From: Halomonas aestuarii
GTDB lineage: Bacteria > Pseudomonadota > Gammaproteobacteria > Pseudomonadales > Halomonadaceae
Length of the DNA stretch: 64,000 bases
NCBI RefSeq assembly: GCF_001886615.1
Contig: NZ_CP018139.1
Coordinates: forward strand, 2,046,001 to 2,110,000
Reading direction: 5' to 3'
The translations under genes were made by a program, and so were the position numbers. The notes beneath the pieces are model-generated. The model was given only the letters and a program-made list of their open reading frames with translations. It was not told where the DNA came from and did no database searches. Positions 1 through 16,576 of the stretch are shown piece after piece. Numbering within the stretch: the stretch's first letter is position 1; each line of letters begins with the position of its first letter.

Positions 1-530
1 TGATGGTGGTGGCCAGGACCCTGGCGGCCCAGACGGCCCTGGTCGAGCAGCTGCAGGCACGCAGCGTGTCCCGGGAATACGATGCCGTGGTGGTCGGCGT
101 GATGACTGCCGGCGGCACCGTGGATGCGCCCATCGGCCGCCACCCGCGGGACCGCAAGCGGCAGGCGGTGAACGACTCGGGCAAGCCGGCGGTGACCCAC
201 TACCGCGTGGTGGAGCGCTTCCGCGCCCATACCCACGTGCGCTGCAAACTCGAGACCGGACGCACCCACCAGATTCGGGTGCACATGGCCCATGCGCGCT
301 ATCCGCTGATCGGCGACCCGGTCTACGGCGGACGCCTCAAGCTCCCGGCAGGCGCGGGCGAGGCGCTCAAGGAGATCCTGCGCGACTTCCCGCGCCAGGC
401 GCTGCATGCCCGCAAGCTGGCCTTCGTGCACCCCGTCAGCGGCGAGCGGATGGCCTTCCGCGCGCCGCTGCCGGATGACCTGTTGATGCTGCTCGACTAC
501 CTGCGCGACGACGGCGAGACCATGCGCTAA
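1..530 (+). CDS. rluD: 23S rRNA pseudouridine synthase RluD, C-terminal part
   Basis: This is the 3' end of an RluA/RluD-family pseudouridine synthase gene; the start lies upstream of the window. RluD converts uridines of 23S helix 69 to pseudouridine. The visible part carries the conserved stretches [38 protein letters not shown] and GDPVYGG, which are typical of the second half of the catalytic domain. The catalytic Asp motif and the S4 domain must be in the missing part. The reading frame closes at TAA 528-530, ten bases before pgeF, so the two probably form one operon, as in Escherichia coli where the order rluD-pgeF-clpB is also found. Confidence 0.93.
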   Translation, partial: MVVARTLAAQTALVEQLQARSVSREYDAVVVGVMTAGGTVDAPIGRHPRDRKRQAVNDSGKPAVTHYRVVERFRAHTHVRCKLETGRTHQIRVHMAHARYPLIGDPVYGGRLKLPAGAGEALKEILRDFPRQALHARKLAFVHPVSGERMAFRAPLPDDLLMLLDYLRDDGETMR

Positions 531-540
531 GGAACCCGTG

Positions 541-1296
541 ATGAGCGATACCTTCGACCTTCGCCCGACCCCGATCCTGCCCGACTGGCCGGCTCCGGAG
601 AACGTCGGGGCCTTCGTCACCACCCGCGAGACGGGGCCGAGCCAGGGGGTCTACGCCGCCTTCAACGCGGCCGAGCACGTGGGCGACAACCCGAACCATG
701 TGGCGCTGTGCCGTCGGCAGCTGGAGAAGGAAGTCGGCGACGGCCGTCCGCTGCTGTGGCTCGACCAGGTGCATGGCGCGCGGGTGCAGCAGGCCTTCGC
801 CAAGGACAGGCCCGAGGCGGACGCCGCCGTGGCCACGAGCCGGGAGTACGCCTGCGTGGTGCTCACCGCGGACTGCCTGCCGGTGTTCCTCTGCGACCGT
901 CGTGGTACTCGTGTGGCGGCGGTCCACGCGGGCTGGCGCGGACTCGCCGGCGGCGTGATCGAGGCGACCGTGGGCGCGATGGGCCTCCCCCCGGAGGAGC
1001 TGATGGCCTGGCTGGGCCCGGCCATCTCCAACGCCCAGTTCGAGGTCGGGCCCGAGGTCCAGCAGGCCTTCGTCGGCGTGCACCCCGAAGCCGAGGCGGC
1101 CTTCGACCCCAGCCCCTATCGGCTGGGTCACTTCATGGCCGACCTCTACAAGCTGGCGCGCCTGCGCCTGGAGCGGCTCGGCGTCTCCCACGTCAGCGGC
1201 GGCCACTTCTGCACCGCCTGCGAACCGCGCTTCTATTCCTGCCGTCGCGACGACGGCGTCACCGGCCGCATGGCCAGCGTGATCTGGCTGCGCTAG
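541..1296 (+). CDS. pgeF: Peptidoglycan editing factor PgeF (YfiH, laccase-domain family)
   Basis: A 251-residue protein of the DUF152/YfiH family. The family binds zinc or copper. It has been described as a peptidoglycan editing hydrolase acting on misincorporated UDP-MurNAc-L-Ser, and as a purine nucleoside-cleaving or polyphenol-oxidising enzyme. The metal-site residues are visible: His78 in DQVHGARV, Cys112 in TADCLPVF and His129 in AVHAGWRG. A GTG codon lies one codon upstream at 538. I chose the ATG at 541 because an AGGA ribosome site at 530-533 is well placed for it. The gene follows rluD by 10 bases and is probably cotranscribed with it. Confidence 0.93.
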   Translation: MSDTFDLRPTPILPDWPAPENVGAFVTTRETGPSQGVYAAFNAAEHVGDNPNHVALCRRQLEKEVGDGRPLLWLDQVHGARVQQAFAKDRPEADAAVATSREYACVVLTADCLPVFLCDRRGTRVAAVHAGWRGLAGGVIEATVGAMGLPPEELMAWLGPAISNAQFEVGPEVQQAFVGVHPEAEAAFDPSPYRLGHFMADLYKLARLRLERLGVSHVSGGHFCTACEPRFYSCRRDDGVTGRMASVIWLR

Positions 1297-1390
1297 CCGC
1301 CGCGGTCCCGTTGGCCCCTCCACACCGCCCCCCGCCAAGGTGGCGGGCTTGATCTGCATCAACCTCCTCCTCGCTTGCGCTGGCCGGTGA

Positions 1391-1419
1391 CTTGAAAGCT
1401 GGCCACGCTGACTCCATTG
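1391..1419 (+). promoter_or_regulatory. Sigma-32-type heat-shock promoter of clpB
   Basis: CTTGAAA at 1391-1397 is followed after 14 bases by CTCCATTG at 1412-1419. This matches the RpoH consensus CTTGAAA-N11-14-CCCCATNT at almost every position. It lies 73 bases upstream of the clpB start, and clpB is a classic RpoH regulon member. Confidence 0.8.
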
Positions 1420-1491
1420 AAGCTCCCAAGACACAGTGACAGGGCCAACGCGGCGCGTCCGAACGCGCCGTCACCCCGATGGAGGAACCCC

Positions 1492-4089
<2,598 letters not shown>

Positions 4090-4146
4090 GGCCGGCGCGG
4101 TGTTCCGGCGCGTACGCCGACGTCACATAGCGCCACAAAGCGTTAC

Positions 4147-4176
4147 CGTCGCCGCCCGGCCGTCCGGGCGGCGACG
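4147..4176. terminator. Strong hairpin after clpB (no T-run)
   Basis: A perfect 13-bp inverted repeat (4147-4159 with 4164-4176) with a 4-base loop. It is not followed by a T-run, so it could protect or pause the clpB transcript rather than terminate it alone. Confidence 0.5.
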
Positions 4177-4215
4177 CGCTAGACTGAAATTCAGGTTGCG
4201 TCCTGTAACCCCCTT

Positions 4216-4249
4216 GCCCGTCGCTCCCCGCGAGTAGACGGGCTCTTTT
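4216..4249 (+). terminator. Probable intrinsic terminator after clpB
   Basis: Stem GCCCGTC (4216-4222) pairs with GACGGGC (4237-4243) around a 14-base loop and is followed directly by TCTTTT. This is the better of two candidate clpB terminators. It could alternatively be part of an ilv leader. Confidence 0.5.
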
Positions 4250-4643
4250 GTGGGCGATCGGACGACATCCTCCCTTGCCGGATCGCCCGCCATGGGCTAC
4301 CCGGGCGGTTTCCGCGGTTGACACGTCTACAAGGCTAATGGAATCTTGAGCGTTCCTGATAACGGGCGCGGATTTCAGCGGGCCACCCCCCATCCCCGCG
4401 CGAAGGGTAGGCCGAGTGCCTCTACCCGCCGAAGGACTTCCGGGTCCGGGCCAACCGCCCGACCTGGCCAACGCCCCGACGCGGCAATCCGCCGTGATGA
4501 GAGTGCAGGCCCCAACAGGGCCCTTACTGCCAGGGTTTGGCATCAGGTGCCGGCACGGCCGGCAGCGGCATACCGTCGCACTCGACTTCGTGTCCCGACG
4601 GTGGACACGGATCGCACTCGAGACCTCCAGGGGAGATACATCT
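4250..4643 (+). promoter_or_regulatory. Long upstream region of ilvI with promoter-like TTGACA
   Basis: About 390 bases without a convincing gene. A hairpin joins GGGCGATC (4252-4259) with GATCGCCC (4281-4288). A perfect -35 hexamer TTGACA is at 4318-4323, but the -10 region near 4341-4348 is weak. If this is the promoter, the ilvI transcript has a leader of about 290 bases. I looked for a leader peptide rich in Ile, Leu or Val and did not find one, so attenuation is not supported. Confidence 0.4.
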
Positions 4644-6368
4644 GTGGAACTGCTTTCCGGCGCAGACATGATTGCCCGCTTCCTCCAGGACGAGGGAGTC
4701 GAATACATCTATGGGTATCCCGGCGGGGCGGCGCTGCACATCTACGACGCGCTGTTTCGTCAGGACAAGGTCAAGCACATCCTGGTGCGCCACGAACAGG
4801 CCGCCACCCACGCCGCCGACGGCTATGCCCGGGCCTCCGGCAAGCCCGGCACGGTGCTGGTGACCTCCGGCCCCGGGGCGACCAACGCCGTCACCGGTAT
4901 CGCCACCGCCTACATGGACTCGATTCCCATGGTGGTGCTGTGCGGCCAGGTGATGAGCCACCTGATCGGTGACGACGCCTTCCAGGAGACCGACATCGTC
5001 GGCGTGACCCGGCCGATCGTGAAGCACAGCTTCTCGATCAAGCACCCGACCGAGATTCCCGAAGTCCTCAAGAAGGCCTACTACCTGGCCGCGACCGGGC
5101 GTCCAGGACCGGTGGTGGTGGACATTCCCAAGGACATGACCGCCCCCACCGAACGCTACGAGTACGTCTACCCGAAGAAGGTCAAGATGCGCTCGTACAA
5201 CCCGGTCACCCGCGGCCATACCGGCCAGATCAAGAAGGCCGTGGAACTGATGCTCAAGGCCCGGCGCCCGGTGTTCTATACCGGCGGCGGCGTGGTCACC
5301 GGCAACGCCAGCGAGGGGCTGACCGACCTGGTCCAGCGGCTGGGCTATCCGATCACCACCACCCTGATGGGCATCGGCTCCTATCCGCAGAGCGACCGGC
5401 AGTGCCTGGGCTGGCTGGGCATGCACGGCTCCTACGAGTCGAACATGGCCATGCACCATGCCGACCTGATCATCGCCATCGGCGCGCGCTTCGACGATCG
5501 TGTCACCAACAACACCTCGAAGTTCTGCCCCACCGCCAAGATCGTCCACGTGGACATCGACCCGAGTTCCATCTCCAAGACGGTGCGGGCCGACGTGCCC
5601 ATCGTCGGGCCGGCGGGCAGCGTGATCAACGAGATGATCAGCATGGTGCAGGGCCAGGAGATCGCCCATCCCGAGGCCCTGGCCGACTGGTGGAAGCAGA
5701 TCGACGGCTGGCGCGAGGAGCGACAGGGTAGGCTCTACGAGCCGTCCCGGCCCGGCGAGGCGATCAAGCCCCAGGAGGTCATCGAGGCACTGTGCCGGGC
5801 AACCCGCGGCGAGGCCTACGTGACCACCGACGTGGGCCAGCACCAGATGTTTGCGGCCCAGTTCTACAAGTTCGACAAGCCCAACCGCTTCATCACCTCG
5901 GGCGGGCTCGGCACCATGGGCTTCGGCTTCCCGGCGGCCATGGGCATCAAGCACCACTTCCCCGAAGAGCAGGTGATCTGTGTCACCGGGGAGGGCAGCT
6001 TCCAGATGATGATGCAGGAGCTGTCGACCTGTAAGCAGTTCGGGGGAGGCGTGAAGATCGTCAACCTCAACAACGCCTCGCTGGGCATGGTGCGCCAGTG
6101 GCAGGACCTCAACTACAAGTCCCGCCATGCGCACTCCTACATGGAATCACTCCCCGATTTCCAGCAGTTGATCGGGTCATATGGCTTCACCGCGCTGCGG
6201 GTGGAGACACTGGCGGATCTCGAGCCGGCACTGGAGAGGGCCTTTGCCGACACGCACGAGCTGGTGTTCCTCGACGTCATCGTCGACCCGCACGAGCACG
6301 TCTATCCGATGCAGGTGCCCCTGGGCTCCATGCGTGACATGCTGCTTTCCAAGACGGAGCGGACCTGA
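4644..6368 (+). CDS. ilvI: Acetolactate synthase large subunit, IlvI type
   Basis: A 574-residue thiamine-diphosphate enzyme, the same length as E. coli IlvI. It makes 2-acetolactate or 2-aceto-2-hydroxybutyrate, the first common step of valine, leucine and isoleucine synthesis. Visible features are the N-terminal VELLSGADM, the catalytic Glu51 in VRHEQAATHAADGYARA, and the cofactor region GEGSFQMMMQELST near the C-terminus. The start is a GTG at 4644 preceded by GGGGAGA at 4630-4636; upstream in-frame codons add 76 residues with no similarity to the family. The stop codon overlaps the ilvH start by one base, so the two subunits are translationally coupled. Confidence 0.96.
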   Translation: MELLSGADMIARFLQDEGVEYIYGYPGGAALHIYDALFRQDKVKHILVRHEQAATHAADGYARASGKPGTVLVTSGPGATNAVTGIATAYMDSIPMVVLCGQVMSHLIGDDAFQETDIVGVTRPIVKHSFSIKHPTEIPEVLKKAYYLAATGRPGPVVVDIPKDMTAPTERYEYVYPKKVKMRSYNPVTRGHTGQIKKAVELMLKARRPVFYTGGGVVTGNASEGLTDLVQRLGYPITTTLMGIGSYPQSDRQCLGWLGMHGSYESNMAMHHADLIIAIGARFDDRVTNNTSKFCPTAKIVHVDIDPSSISKTVRADVPIVGPAGSVINEMISMVQGQEIAHPEALADWWKQIDGWREERQGRLYEPSRPGEAIKPQEVIEALCRATRGEAYVTTDVGQHQMFAAQFYKFDKPNRFITSGGLGTMGFGFPAAMGIKHHFPEEQVICVTGEGSFQMMMQELSTCKQFGGGVKIVNLNNASLGMVRQWQDLNYKSRHAHSYMESLPDFQQLIGSYGFTALRVETLADLEPALERAFADTHELVFLDVIVDPHEHVYPMQVPLGSMRDMLLSKTERT

Positions 6369-6859
6369 TGCGCCATATCATCTCGATTCTGATGGAAAAC
6401 GAACCGGGCGCCCTGTCACGCGTGGTGGGGCTGTTCTCACAGCGCAACTTCAACATCGAAACGCTGAACGTGGCACCCACCGAGGACCCGAGCCTGTCGC
6501 GGCTGACCGTGACCACCGTCGGGGACGACCGGGTGATAGAGCAGATCACCAAGCACCTCAACAAGCTGATCGACGTGGTCAAGCTGGTGGACCTGACCGA
6601 GGGCAACCACATCGAGCGCGAGTTGATGCTGGTCAAGGTCAAGGCCCTGGGCTCGGCCCGCGACGAGGTGAAGCGGACCGTGGACATCTTCCGCGCCCAG
6701 ATCGTCGACGTGACGCCGAGCCTCTACACGGTGCAGATCACCGGCGATGCCGGGAAGCTGGACGCCTTCCTGCAGGCCATGGCCCCGGTGGGCATCCTCG
6801 AGGTGGCGCGCACCGGCGTGTCGGGGATCGCCCGCGGCGACAAGGTGCTCACCCTCTAG
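6368..6859 (+). CDS. ilvH: Acetolactate synthase regulatory subunit IlvH
   Basis: A 163-residue small subunit that activates IlvI and confers valine feedback inhibition. It begins with an ACT domain (RHIISILMENEPGALSRVVG) that forms the valine site, followed by the conserved C-terminal ALS domain containing ELMLVKVKA and DVTPSLYTVQITG. The ATG at 6368 overlaps the ilvI stop as TGATG. A strong terminator follows 35 bases after the stop, which closes the ilvIH operon before ilvY. Confidence 0.97.
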   Translation: MRHIISILMENEPGALSRVVGLFSQRNFNIETLNVAPTEDPSLSRLTVTTVGDDRVIEQITKHLNKLIDVVKLVDLTEGNHIERELMLVKVKALGSARDEVKRTVDIFRAQIVDVTPSLYTVQITGDAGKLDAFLQAMAPVGILEVARTGVSGIARGDKVLTL

Positions 6860-6871
6860 CGCGATGCCTGA

Positions 6872-9040
<2,169 letters not shown>

Positions 9041-9065
9041 TCCCGGCGATCCGTTCCGGCTGACA

Positions 9066-9097
9066 CGAGGGCGCGGGCTTCCGCGCCCTCGTTGCGT
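9066..9097 (+). terminator. Hairpin terminator after ilvC
   Basis: A perfect 11-bp stem (9066-9076 with 9081-9091), loop GCTT, followed by the short T-containing tail TTGCGT. The U-tract is weak. Confidence 0.65.
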
Positions 9098-9129
9098 CTG
9101 GGGATGGAGGTGGGAGAGAGGGGCGTCCG

Positions 9130-9158
9130 TGAGTCTTTGGTCGCGGTATGTGTAGAAT
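9130..9158 (+). promoter_or_regulatory. Possible pssA promoter
   Basis: A good -10 box TAGAAT at 9153-9158, with a poor -35 TGAGTC at 9130-9135 and a 17-base spacer. It lies 31 bases before the pssA start. Confidence 0.4.
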
Positions 9159-9189
9159 GGGGTGACATACAAGACGATGGAAGAGACAG

Positions 9190-10026
9190 ATGAGCCGGGA
9201 TCCGAACCACAGCGACCATGACCCAGTCCAGCCGGGCGACGAGGACCTGGCGAGCGCCTTCATGCGGGAATCGGAGGTCATCGAGGAGGCCGAGGAGGGC
9301 GGCAAGAAGATCCGCCGCAAGGGCGTCTACCTGCTGCCCAACCTGTTCACCACCTCGGCGCTGTTCTCCGGCTTCTTCGCCATGGTGGCCGCCATCGACG
9401 GTGACTTCACCACGGCGTCCATCGCCATCTTCATCGCCATGGTGCTGGATGGCCTGGACGGCCGGGTGGCCCGGCTGACCAACACCCAGAGCGATTTCGG
9501 CGCCGAGTACGACAGCCTCTCCGACATGCTCTCTTTCGGGGTGGCGCCGGGCCTGGTTGCCTTCATCTGGATTCTGCAGGACATCGGCAAGACCGGCTGG
9601 GTGGTGGCCTTCCTCTACGTGGCCTGTGCCGCCCTGCGGCTGGCGCGCTTCAACGTGCAGATCGGTAGCGTCGACAAGAAGTGGTTCATCGGCCTGCCGA
9701 GTCCCTCGGCGGCGGCCCTGGTGGCCGCCAGCGTCTGGACCTTCCACAGCTTCGATGCCGATGCCTTCGGCTTCAAGCTGCTGATGCTCTTCGTGGTCGG
9801 GGCCGCCGGGGTGCTGATGGTCAGCAACATCCGCTACTACAGCTTCAAGGACGTGGACCTCAAGGGCCCGGTGCCCTTCGTCTTCCTGCTGGCCATCGTG
9901 CTGGGCTTCGTGGTGATCTCCATCGAGCCCTCGGTGATGCTGCTGCTGCTCTTCGGCACCTACGTGGCCTCCGGGCCGGTGATGGCCGTGATGCGCAAGC
10001 TCAAGCGCACGCCCGCCGCCGGCTGA
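9190..10026 (+). CDS. pssA: CDP-diacylglycerol-serine O-phosphatidyltransferase
   Basis: A 278-residue integral membrane enzyme that makes phosphatidylserine, the precursor of phosphatidylethanolamine. It belongs to the CDP-alcohol phosphatidyltransferase superfamily. The signature D-G-x2-A-R-x8-G-x3-D-x3-D is present as Asp90, Gly91, Ala94, Arg95, Gly104, Asp108 and Asp112. After an acidic, charged N-terminal tail of about 45 residues the chain is mostly hydrophobic, with six to eight predicted membrane segments. This is the membrane-bound subclass II type, not the soluble phospholipase-D-like E. coli enzyme. Its place after ilvC matches Pseudomonas gene order. Confidence 0.93.
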   Translation: MSRDPNHSDHDPVQPGDEDLASAFMRESEVIEEAEEGGKKIRRKGVYLLPNLFTTSALFSGFFAMVAAIDGDFTTASIAIFIAMVLDGLDGRVARLTNTQSDFGAEYDSLSDMLSFGVAPGLVAFIWILQDIGKTGWVVAFLYVACAALRLARFNVQIGSVDKKWFIGLPSPSAAALVAASVWTFHSFDADAFGFKLLMLFVVGAAGVLMVSNIRYYSFKDVDLKGPVPFVFLLAIVLGFVVISIEPSVMLLLLFGTYVASGPVMAVMRKLKRTPAAG

Positions 10027-10048
10027 GCCGGGCCCTGAATCGCCCGCC

Positions 10049-10085
10049 CACGAACGCCCGCCCCGCGCGGGCGTTCGTGTCTCCG
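10049..10085 (+). terminator. Hairpin terminator after pssA
   Basis: A perfect 13-bp stem (10049-10061 with 10067-10079) with a 5-base loop and the weak tail TCTCC. Confidence 0.65.
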
Positions 10086-10208
10086 GGGGCGTCGATCTAT
10101 CCACAAGAGGTGAGAGAAATCCGGCTGTGGATAGCCTGATCTCAAGCGCCGTGATCATCGCCCTGAGAGGGCGCTGACACGCCGCCGAGATTTTTCTCCC
10201 GACAGGCC

Positions 10209-10237
10209 TTGCACCACTCCGGGGAAATCCGTAAAGT
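10209..10237 (+). promoter_or_regulatory. Possible upstream rrn promoter
   Basis: TTGCAC (10209-10214), a 17-base spacer and TAAAGT (10232-10237). Each box matches four of six consensus bases, so this is weaker than the two promoters downstream. Confidence 0.4.
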
Positions 10238-10339
10238 ACGCATCCGCTGCCGGCGACGGGCACACGTTGCAGGCGGTGGTAAGTGGGTGAAGTGCTTGTT
10301 TCCACTTGGGTTTTTCGAAGCGTTTTTGGAAATTCCCGC

Positions 10340-10367
10340 TTGACGAACAGGCCGCATTCGGTAGAAT
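10340..10367 (+). promoter_or_regulatory. rRNA operon promoter P1
   Basis: TTGACG (10340-10345), a 16-base spacer and TAGAAT (10362-10367), followed by GCGCAC. An A/T-rich stretch (GCGTTTTTGGAAATT region, about 10319-10334) just upstream could act as an UP element. The GC-rich discriminator fits ppGpp/DksA-responsive rRNA promoters (inference). Confidence 0.85.
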
Positions 10368-10477
10368 GCGCACCACGCTTTACGGAGACCCGCTGAGGGC
10401 TCCATCGGCACTCGAATCGCTTGAGCGAATCGAGGGTTCGGCCACCCGGATCGCTTCCTTCGGAACGCATCGCAGGG

Positions 10478-10505
10478 TTGACACGACACGCCGATCACGT
10501 AGAAT
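10478..10505 (+). promoter_or_regulatory. rRNA operon promoter P2
   Basis: A perfect -35 TTGACA (10478-10483), a 16-base spacer and TAGAAT (10500-10505), followed by ACGCC. It lies 138 bases downstream of P1 and has the same architecture, the usual tandem arrangement of rrn promoters. Confidence 0.87.
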
Positions 10506-10578
10506 ACGCCTTCCTCGCAGGGCGCCGGCGAGACCGCCACTTCACGGAAGTGAGCCGGGCACGACGGCAACAGCGAGA

Positions 10579-10590
10579 GCTCTTTAACAA
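10579..10590 (+). promoter_or_regulatory. boxA antitermination site in rrn leader
   Basis: GCTCTTTAACAA in the leader matches the boxA core bound by NusB/NusE. A second perfect copy precedes 23S at 12759-12770. Confidence 0.85.
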
Positions 10591-10622
10591 TCGATCAGGT
10601 AATTCATGTGGGCGCTTGTCGG
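10591..10622 (+). other. 5' arm of the 16S processing stalk
   Basis: This leader stretch is complementary to 12285-12318 downstream of 16S; the TCGATCAGGTAATTCA part pairs without mismatch. Together they form the long stem expected to be cut by RNase III to release pre-16S rRNA. Confidence 0.85.
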
Positions 10623-10727
10623 GATGTCGGTGACCAGTCACTGAAACATTCAAGGCAAGCGACTCGTCAAATGAGACGTTTGAACCTTGAGCCAGGTTTG
10701 GTTCCACCTTAGGAACTATCAGACTTT

Positions 10728-12265
<1,538 letters not shown>

Positions 12266-12284
12266 AACGACGAATCATCGACAC

Positions 12285-12318
12285 TCGGCAAGTGTCCACA
12301 ATGAATTACCTGATCGAC
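12285..12318 (+). other. 3' arm of the 16S processing stalk
   Basis: Pairs with the leader segment 10591-10622, leaving a few mismatches and one bulge. It is the expected RNase III substrate. Confidence 0.85.
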
Positions 12319-12362
12319 CAGAGCAAAGACTGTTTGGGTCGCGGACCCAGTGGTTTGTAGCC

Positions 12363-12439
<77 letters not shown>

Positions 12440-12470
12440 AATTTGCGTAATACGTCGTTGCTTTCCACCT

Positions 12471-12488
12471 CGTGTAGCAGGCTACACG
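12471..12488 (+). other. Spacer hairpin between tRNA-Ile and tRNA-Ala
   Basis: A perfect 8-bp palindrome, CGTGTAGC then AG then GCTACACG. It probably folds as a processing hairpin in the spacer RNA. Nothing else was recognised in the 100 bases between the two tRNAs. Confidence 0.5.
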
Positions 12489-12540
12489 TCGGCGAAAAGC
12501 GCCTCGTCTTACCCAAATTCCATCAAGATGATGGTCATTA

Positions 12541-12616
12541 GGGGCCTTAGCTCAGCTGGGAGAGCGCCTGCCTTGCACGCAGGAGGTCAGCGGTTCGATC
12601 CCGCTAGGCTCCACCA
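12541..12616 (+). tRNA. tRNA-Ala (TGC anticodon)
   Basis: A 76-base tRNA with acceptor GGGGCCT pairing with AGGCTCC (one G-U), encoded CCA, and anticodon TGC. Its last bases are repeated 75 bases downstream. Confidence 0.98.
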
Positions 12617-12674
12617 TCTTGCAGCAGGAGATCGCGCCGGGGTCGCGCACGACTTCGAGCGAATCGTCGCACCG

Positions 12675-12693
12675 CCCGCTAGGCTCCACCATC
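12675..12693 (+). repeat. Duplicated 3' end of tRNA-Ala
   Basis: Nineteen bases (CCCGCTAGGCTCCACCATC) are identical to 12600-12618, which cover the 3' end of tRNA-Ala and the first bases beyond it. The intervening 56 bases contain no gene I can recognise. Such 3'-end copies are left by recombination at tRNA genes, by past integration events, or by exchange between spacers of different rrn operons. Confidence 0.9.
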
Positions 12694-12741
12694 CTTCCCG
12701 ACAGTCCAGAACAGAGACCAGCGGCAAGCCAGACGGCTTTC

Positions 12742-12770
12742 CACTGTTCTCTGAACAGTGCTCTTTAACA
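12742..12770 (+). promoter_or_regulatory. boxB-like hairpin and boxA before 23S
   Basis: CACTGTTC pairs with GAACAGTG around TCT (12742-12760), and the perfect boxA TGCTCTTTAACA (12759-12770) begins at its 3' edge. The pair should renew antitermination before 23S transcription. Confidence 0.8.
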
Positions 12771-12885
12771 ATGTGAATCATGCTGACAAACGTTGCCTTC
12801 CGAGAGGAAGGTGACACGAGATACGTCTCAAGCGTATCCGGCAATTGTCGATTGTCATCGCGGACCAGACCTCTTGGGGTTATAT

Positions 12886-15773
<2,888 letters not shown>

Positions 15774-15854
15774 ATAACACCCAAGCGGTCTGCCGATGGC
15801 GACCGACATGACGGATACGACGAGACGATCTCGTCAGCATGATTCACCGTTTTT

Positions 15855-15973
15855 CGCCTGACGACCATAGCGTGCGGGAACCACCTGATCCCTTGCCGAA
15901 CTCAGCAGTGAAACCGCTCAGCGCCGATGGTAGTGTGGGGCCTCCCCATGCGAGAGTAGGTCATCGTCAGGCA
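15855..15973 (+). rRNA. 5S ribosomal RNA
   Basis: About 119 bases. The ends GCCTGACGA and TCGTCAGGC pair to form helix I. CCGAACTCAG, GCGCCGATGGTAGTG and the CCCCATGCGAGAGTAGG stretch are the standard 5S core. Its 3' tail together with the terminator is repeated downstream at 16110-16168. Confidence 0.96.
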
Positions 15974-15984
15974 CCTATTCCGAG

Positions 15985-16018
15985 AAAACCCCGTGTTCAT
16001 CAGAGCTCGGGGTTTTTT
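15985..16018 (+). terminator. rrn operon terminator
   Basis: AAAACCCCG (15985-15993) pairs with CGGGGTTTT (16008-16016), and the T-run is TTTTTT at 16013-16018. Confidence 0.9.
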
Positions 16019-16109
16019 CATGTCTGAGGATCAGATCATGTCAGGGGGAAAGGTCAGGGCCCCCCCTGGAGCGTAGCGGCGCGCCGCCCCCGGAAGCTCG
16101 GCGCGATCC

Positions 16110-16168
16110 TCGTCAGGCACCTATCCCGAGAAAACCCCGAGCTCACACGAGTTCGGTTTTTTCATGTC
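16110..16168 (+). repeat. Degenerate copy of 5S 3' end plus terminator
   Basis: This segment repeats 15964-16024: TCGTCAGGCACCTAT, CCGAGAAAACCCCG, a stem-loop, then TTTTTT and CATGTC. Only the last ten or so bases of 5S are kept; the 85 bases between the copies (about 16025-16109) do not resemble 5S. It looks like the remains of a second 5S unit, and it also gives a second terminator. Confidence 0.85.
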
Positions 16169-16295
16169 CGGCCGTTGGACACAGGAGGCGGCGCCTGAGC
16201 GGCGGCGGTCTCCCCGGGGTAGTCAGGCCGCCCGTCGGCGACTAGGGTGATCCCTGTACGATCTCGATGGATGGATGTCTCAGGAGGAGAAGACC

Positions 16296-16493
16296 ATGAC
16301 GCGCGACATGCGGAAAACGCTGGGCCTGGCCCTGTTGATCGCCCTGCTGGGGGCCGGCCTGGCCGCCTGTGAGGAGCAGGGGCCGGCCGAGCAGGCGGGT
16401 GAGAACATCGACGAGTCCATGGAAGAGATGGGCGAAGGCATGGAGGAGATGGGCGAGGAGCTAAAGCAGGCCGCCGAGGACGCGCAGAACTGA
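16296..16493 (+). CDS. Small lipoprotein, entericidin-like size
   Basis: A 65-residue predicted lipoprotein of unknown function. Residues 1-24 form a signal peptide with two positively charged residues near the start, a hydrophobic core and the lipobox LAAC, giving a lipidated Cys25. The mature part is about 40 residues, strongly acidic, and contains a near-repeated MEEMGE motif (SMEEMGEGMEEMGEEL), probably one amphipathic helix. An ATG seven codons upstream is possible, but AGGAGG at 16282-16287 is correctly spaced only for 16296. It stands alone between the rrn terminator region and a bidirectional terminator. Size and layout recall entericidins, but the sequence similarity is too weak to name it. 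Confidence 0.8.
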   Translation: MTRDMRKTLGLALLIALLGAGLAACEEQGPAEQAGENIDESMEEMGEGMEEMGEELKQAAEDAQN

Positions 16494-16521
16494 CCGCCAC
16501 CCTTCAGGGCAGGGAGACAAC

Positions 16522-16550
16522 AGAAAGGCCGGGCATTGCCCGGCCTTTCT
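16522..16550. terminator. Bidirectional terminator
   Basis: A perfect 13-bp stem (16522-16534 with 16538-16550) with loop ATT and A/T-rich outer pairs. It serves the convergent lipoprotein and Tim44-like genes. Confidence 0.85.
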
Positions 16551-16576
16551 GTGTCGGCCTGCCGCTCGGCGAGCCG

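Noticed and set aside
4346..4643. Leader peptide and attenuator for ilvI
   Set aside because: No short frame with runs of Ile, Val or Leu codons, and no terminator/antiterminator pair directly before ilvI.
12528..12776. Frame covering tRNA-Ala and spacer
   Set aside because: It overlaps a certain tRNA gene and has no protein-like features.
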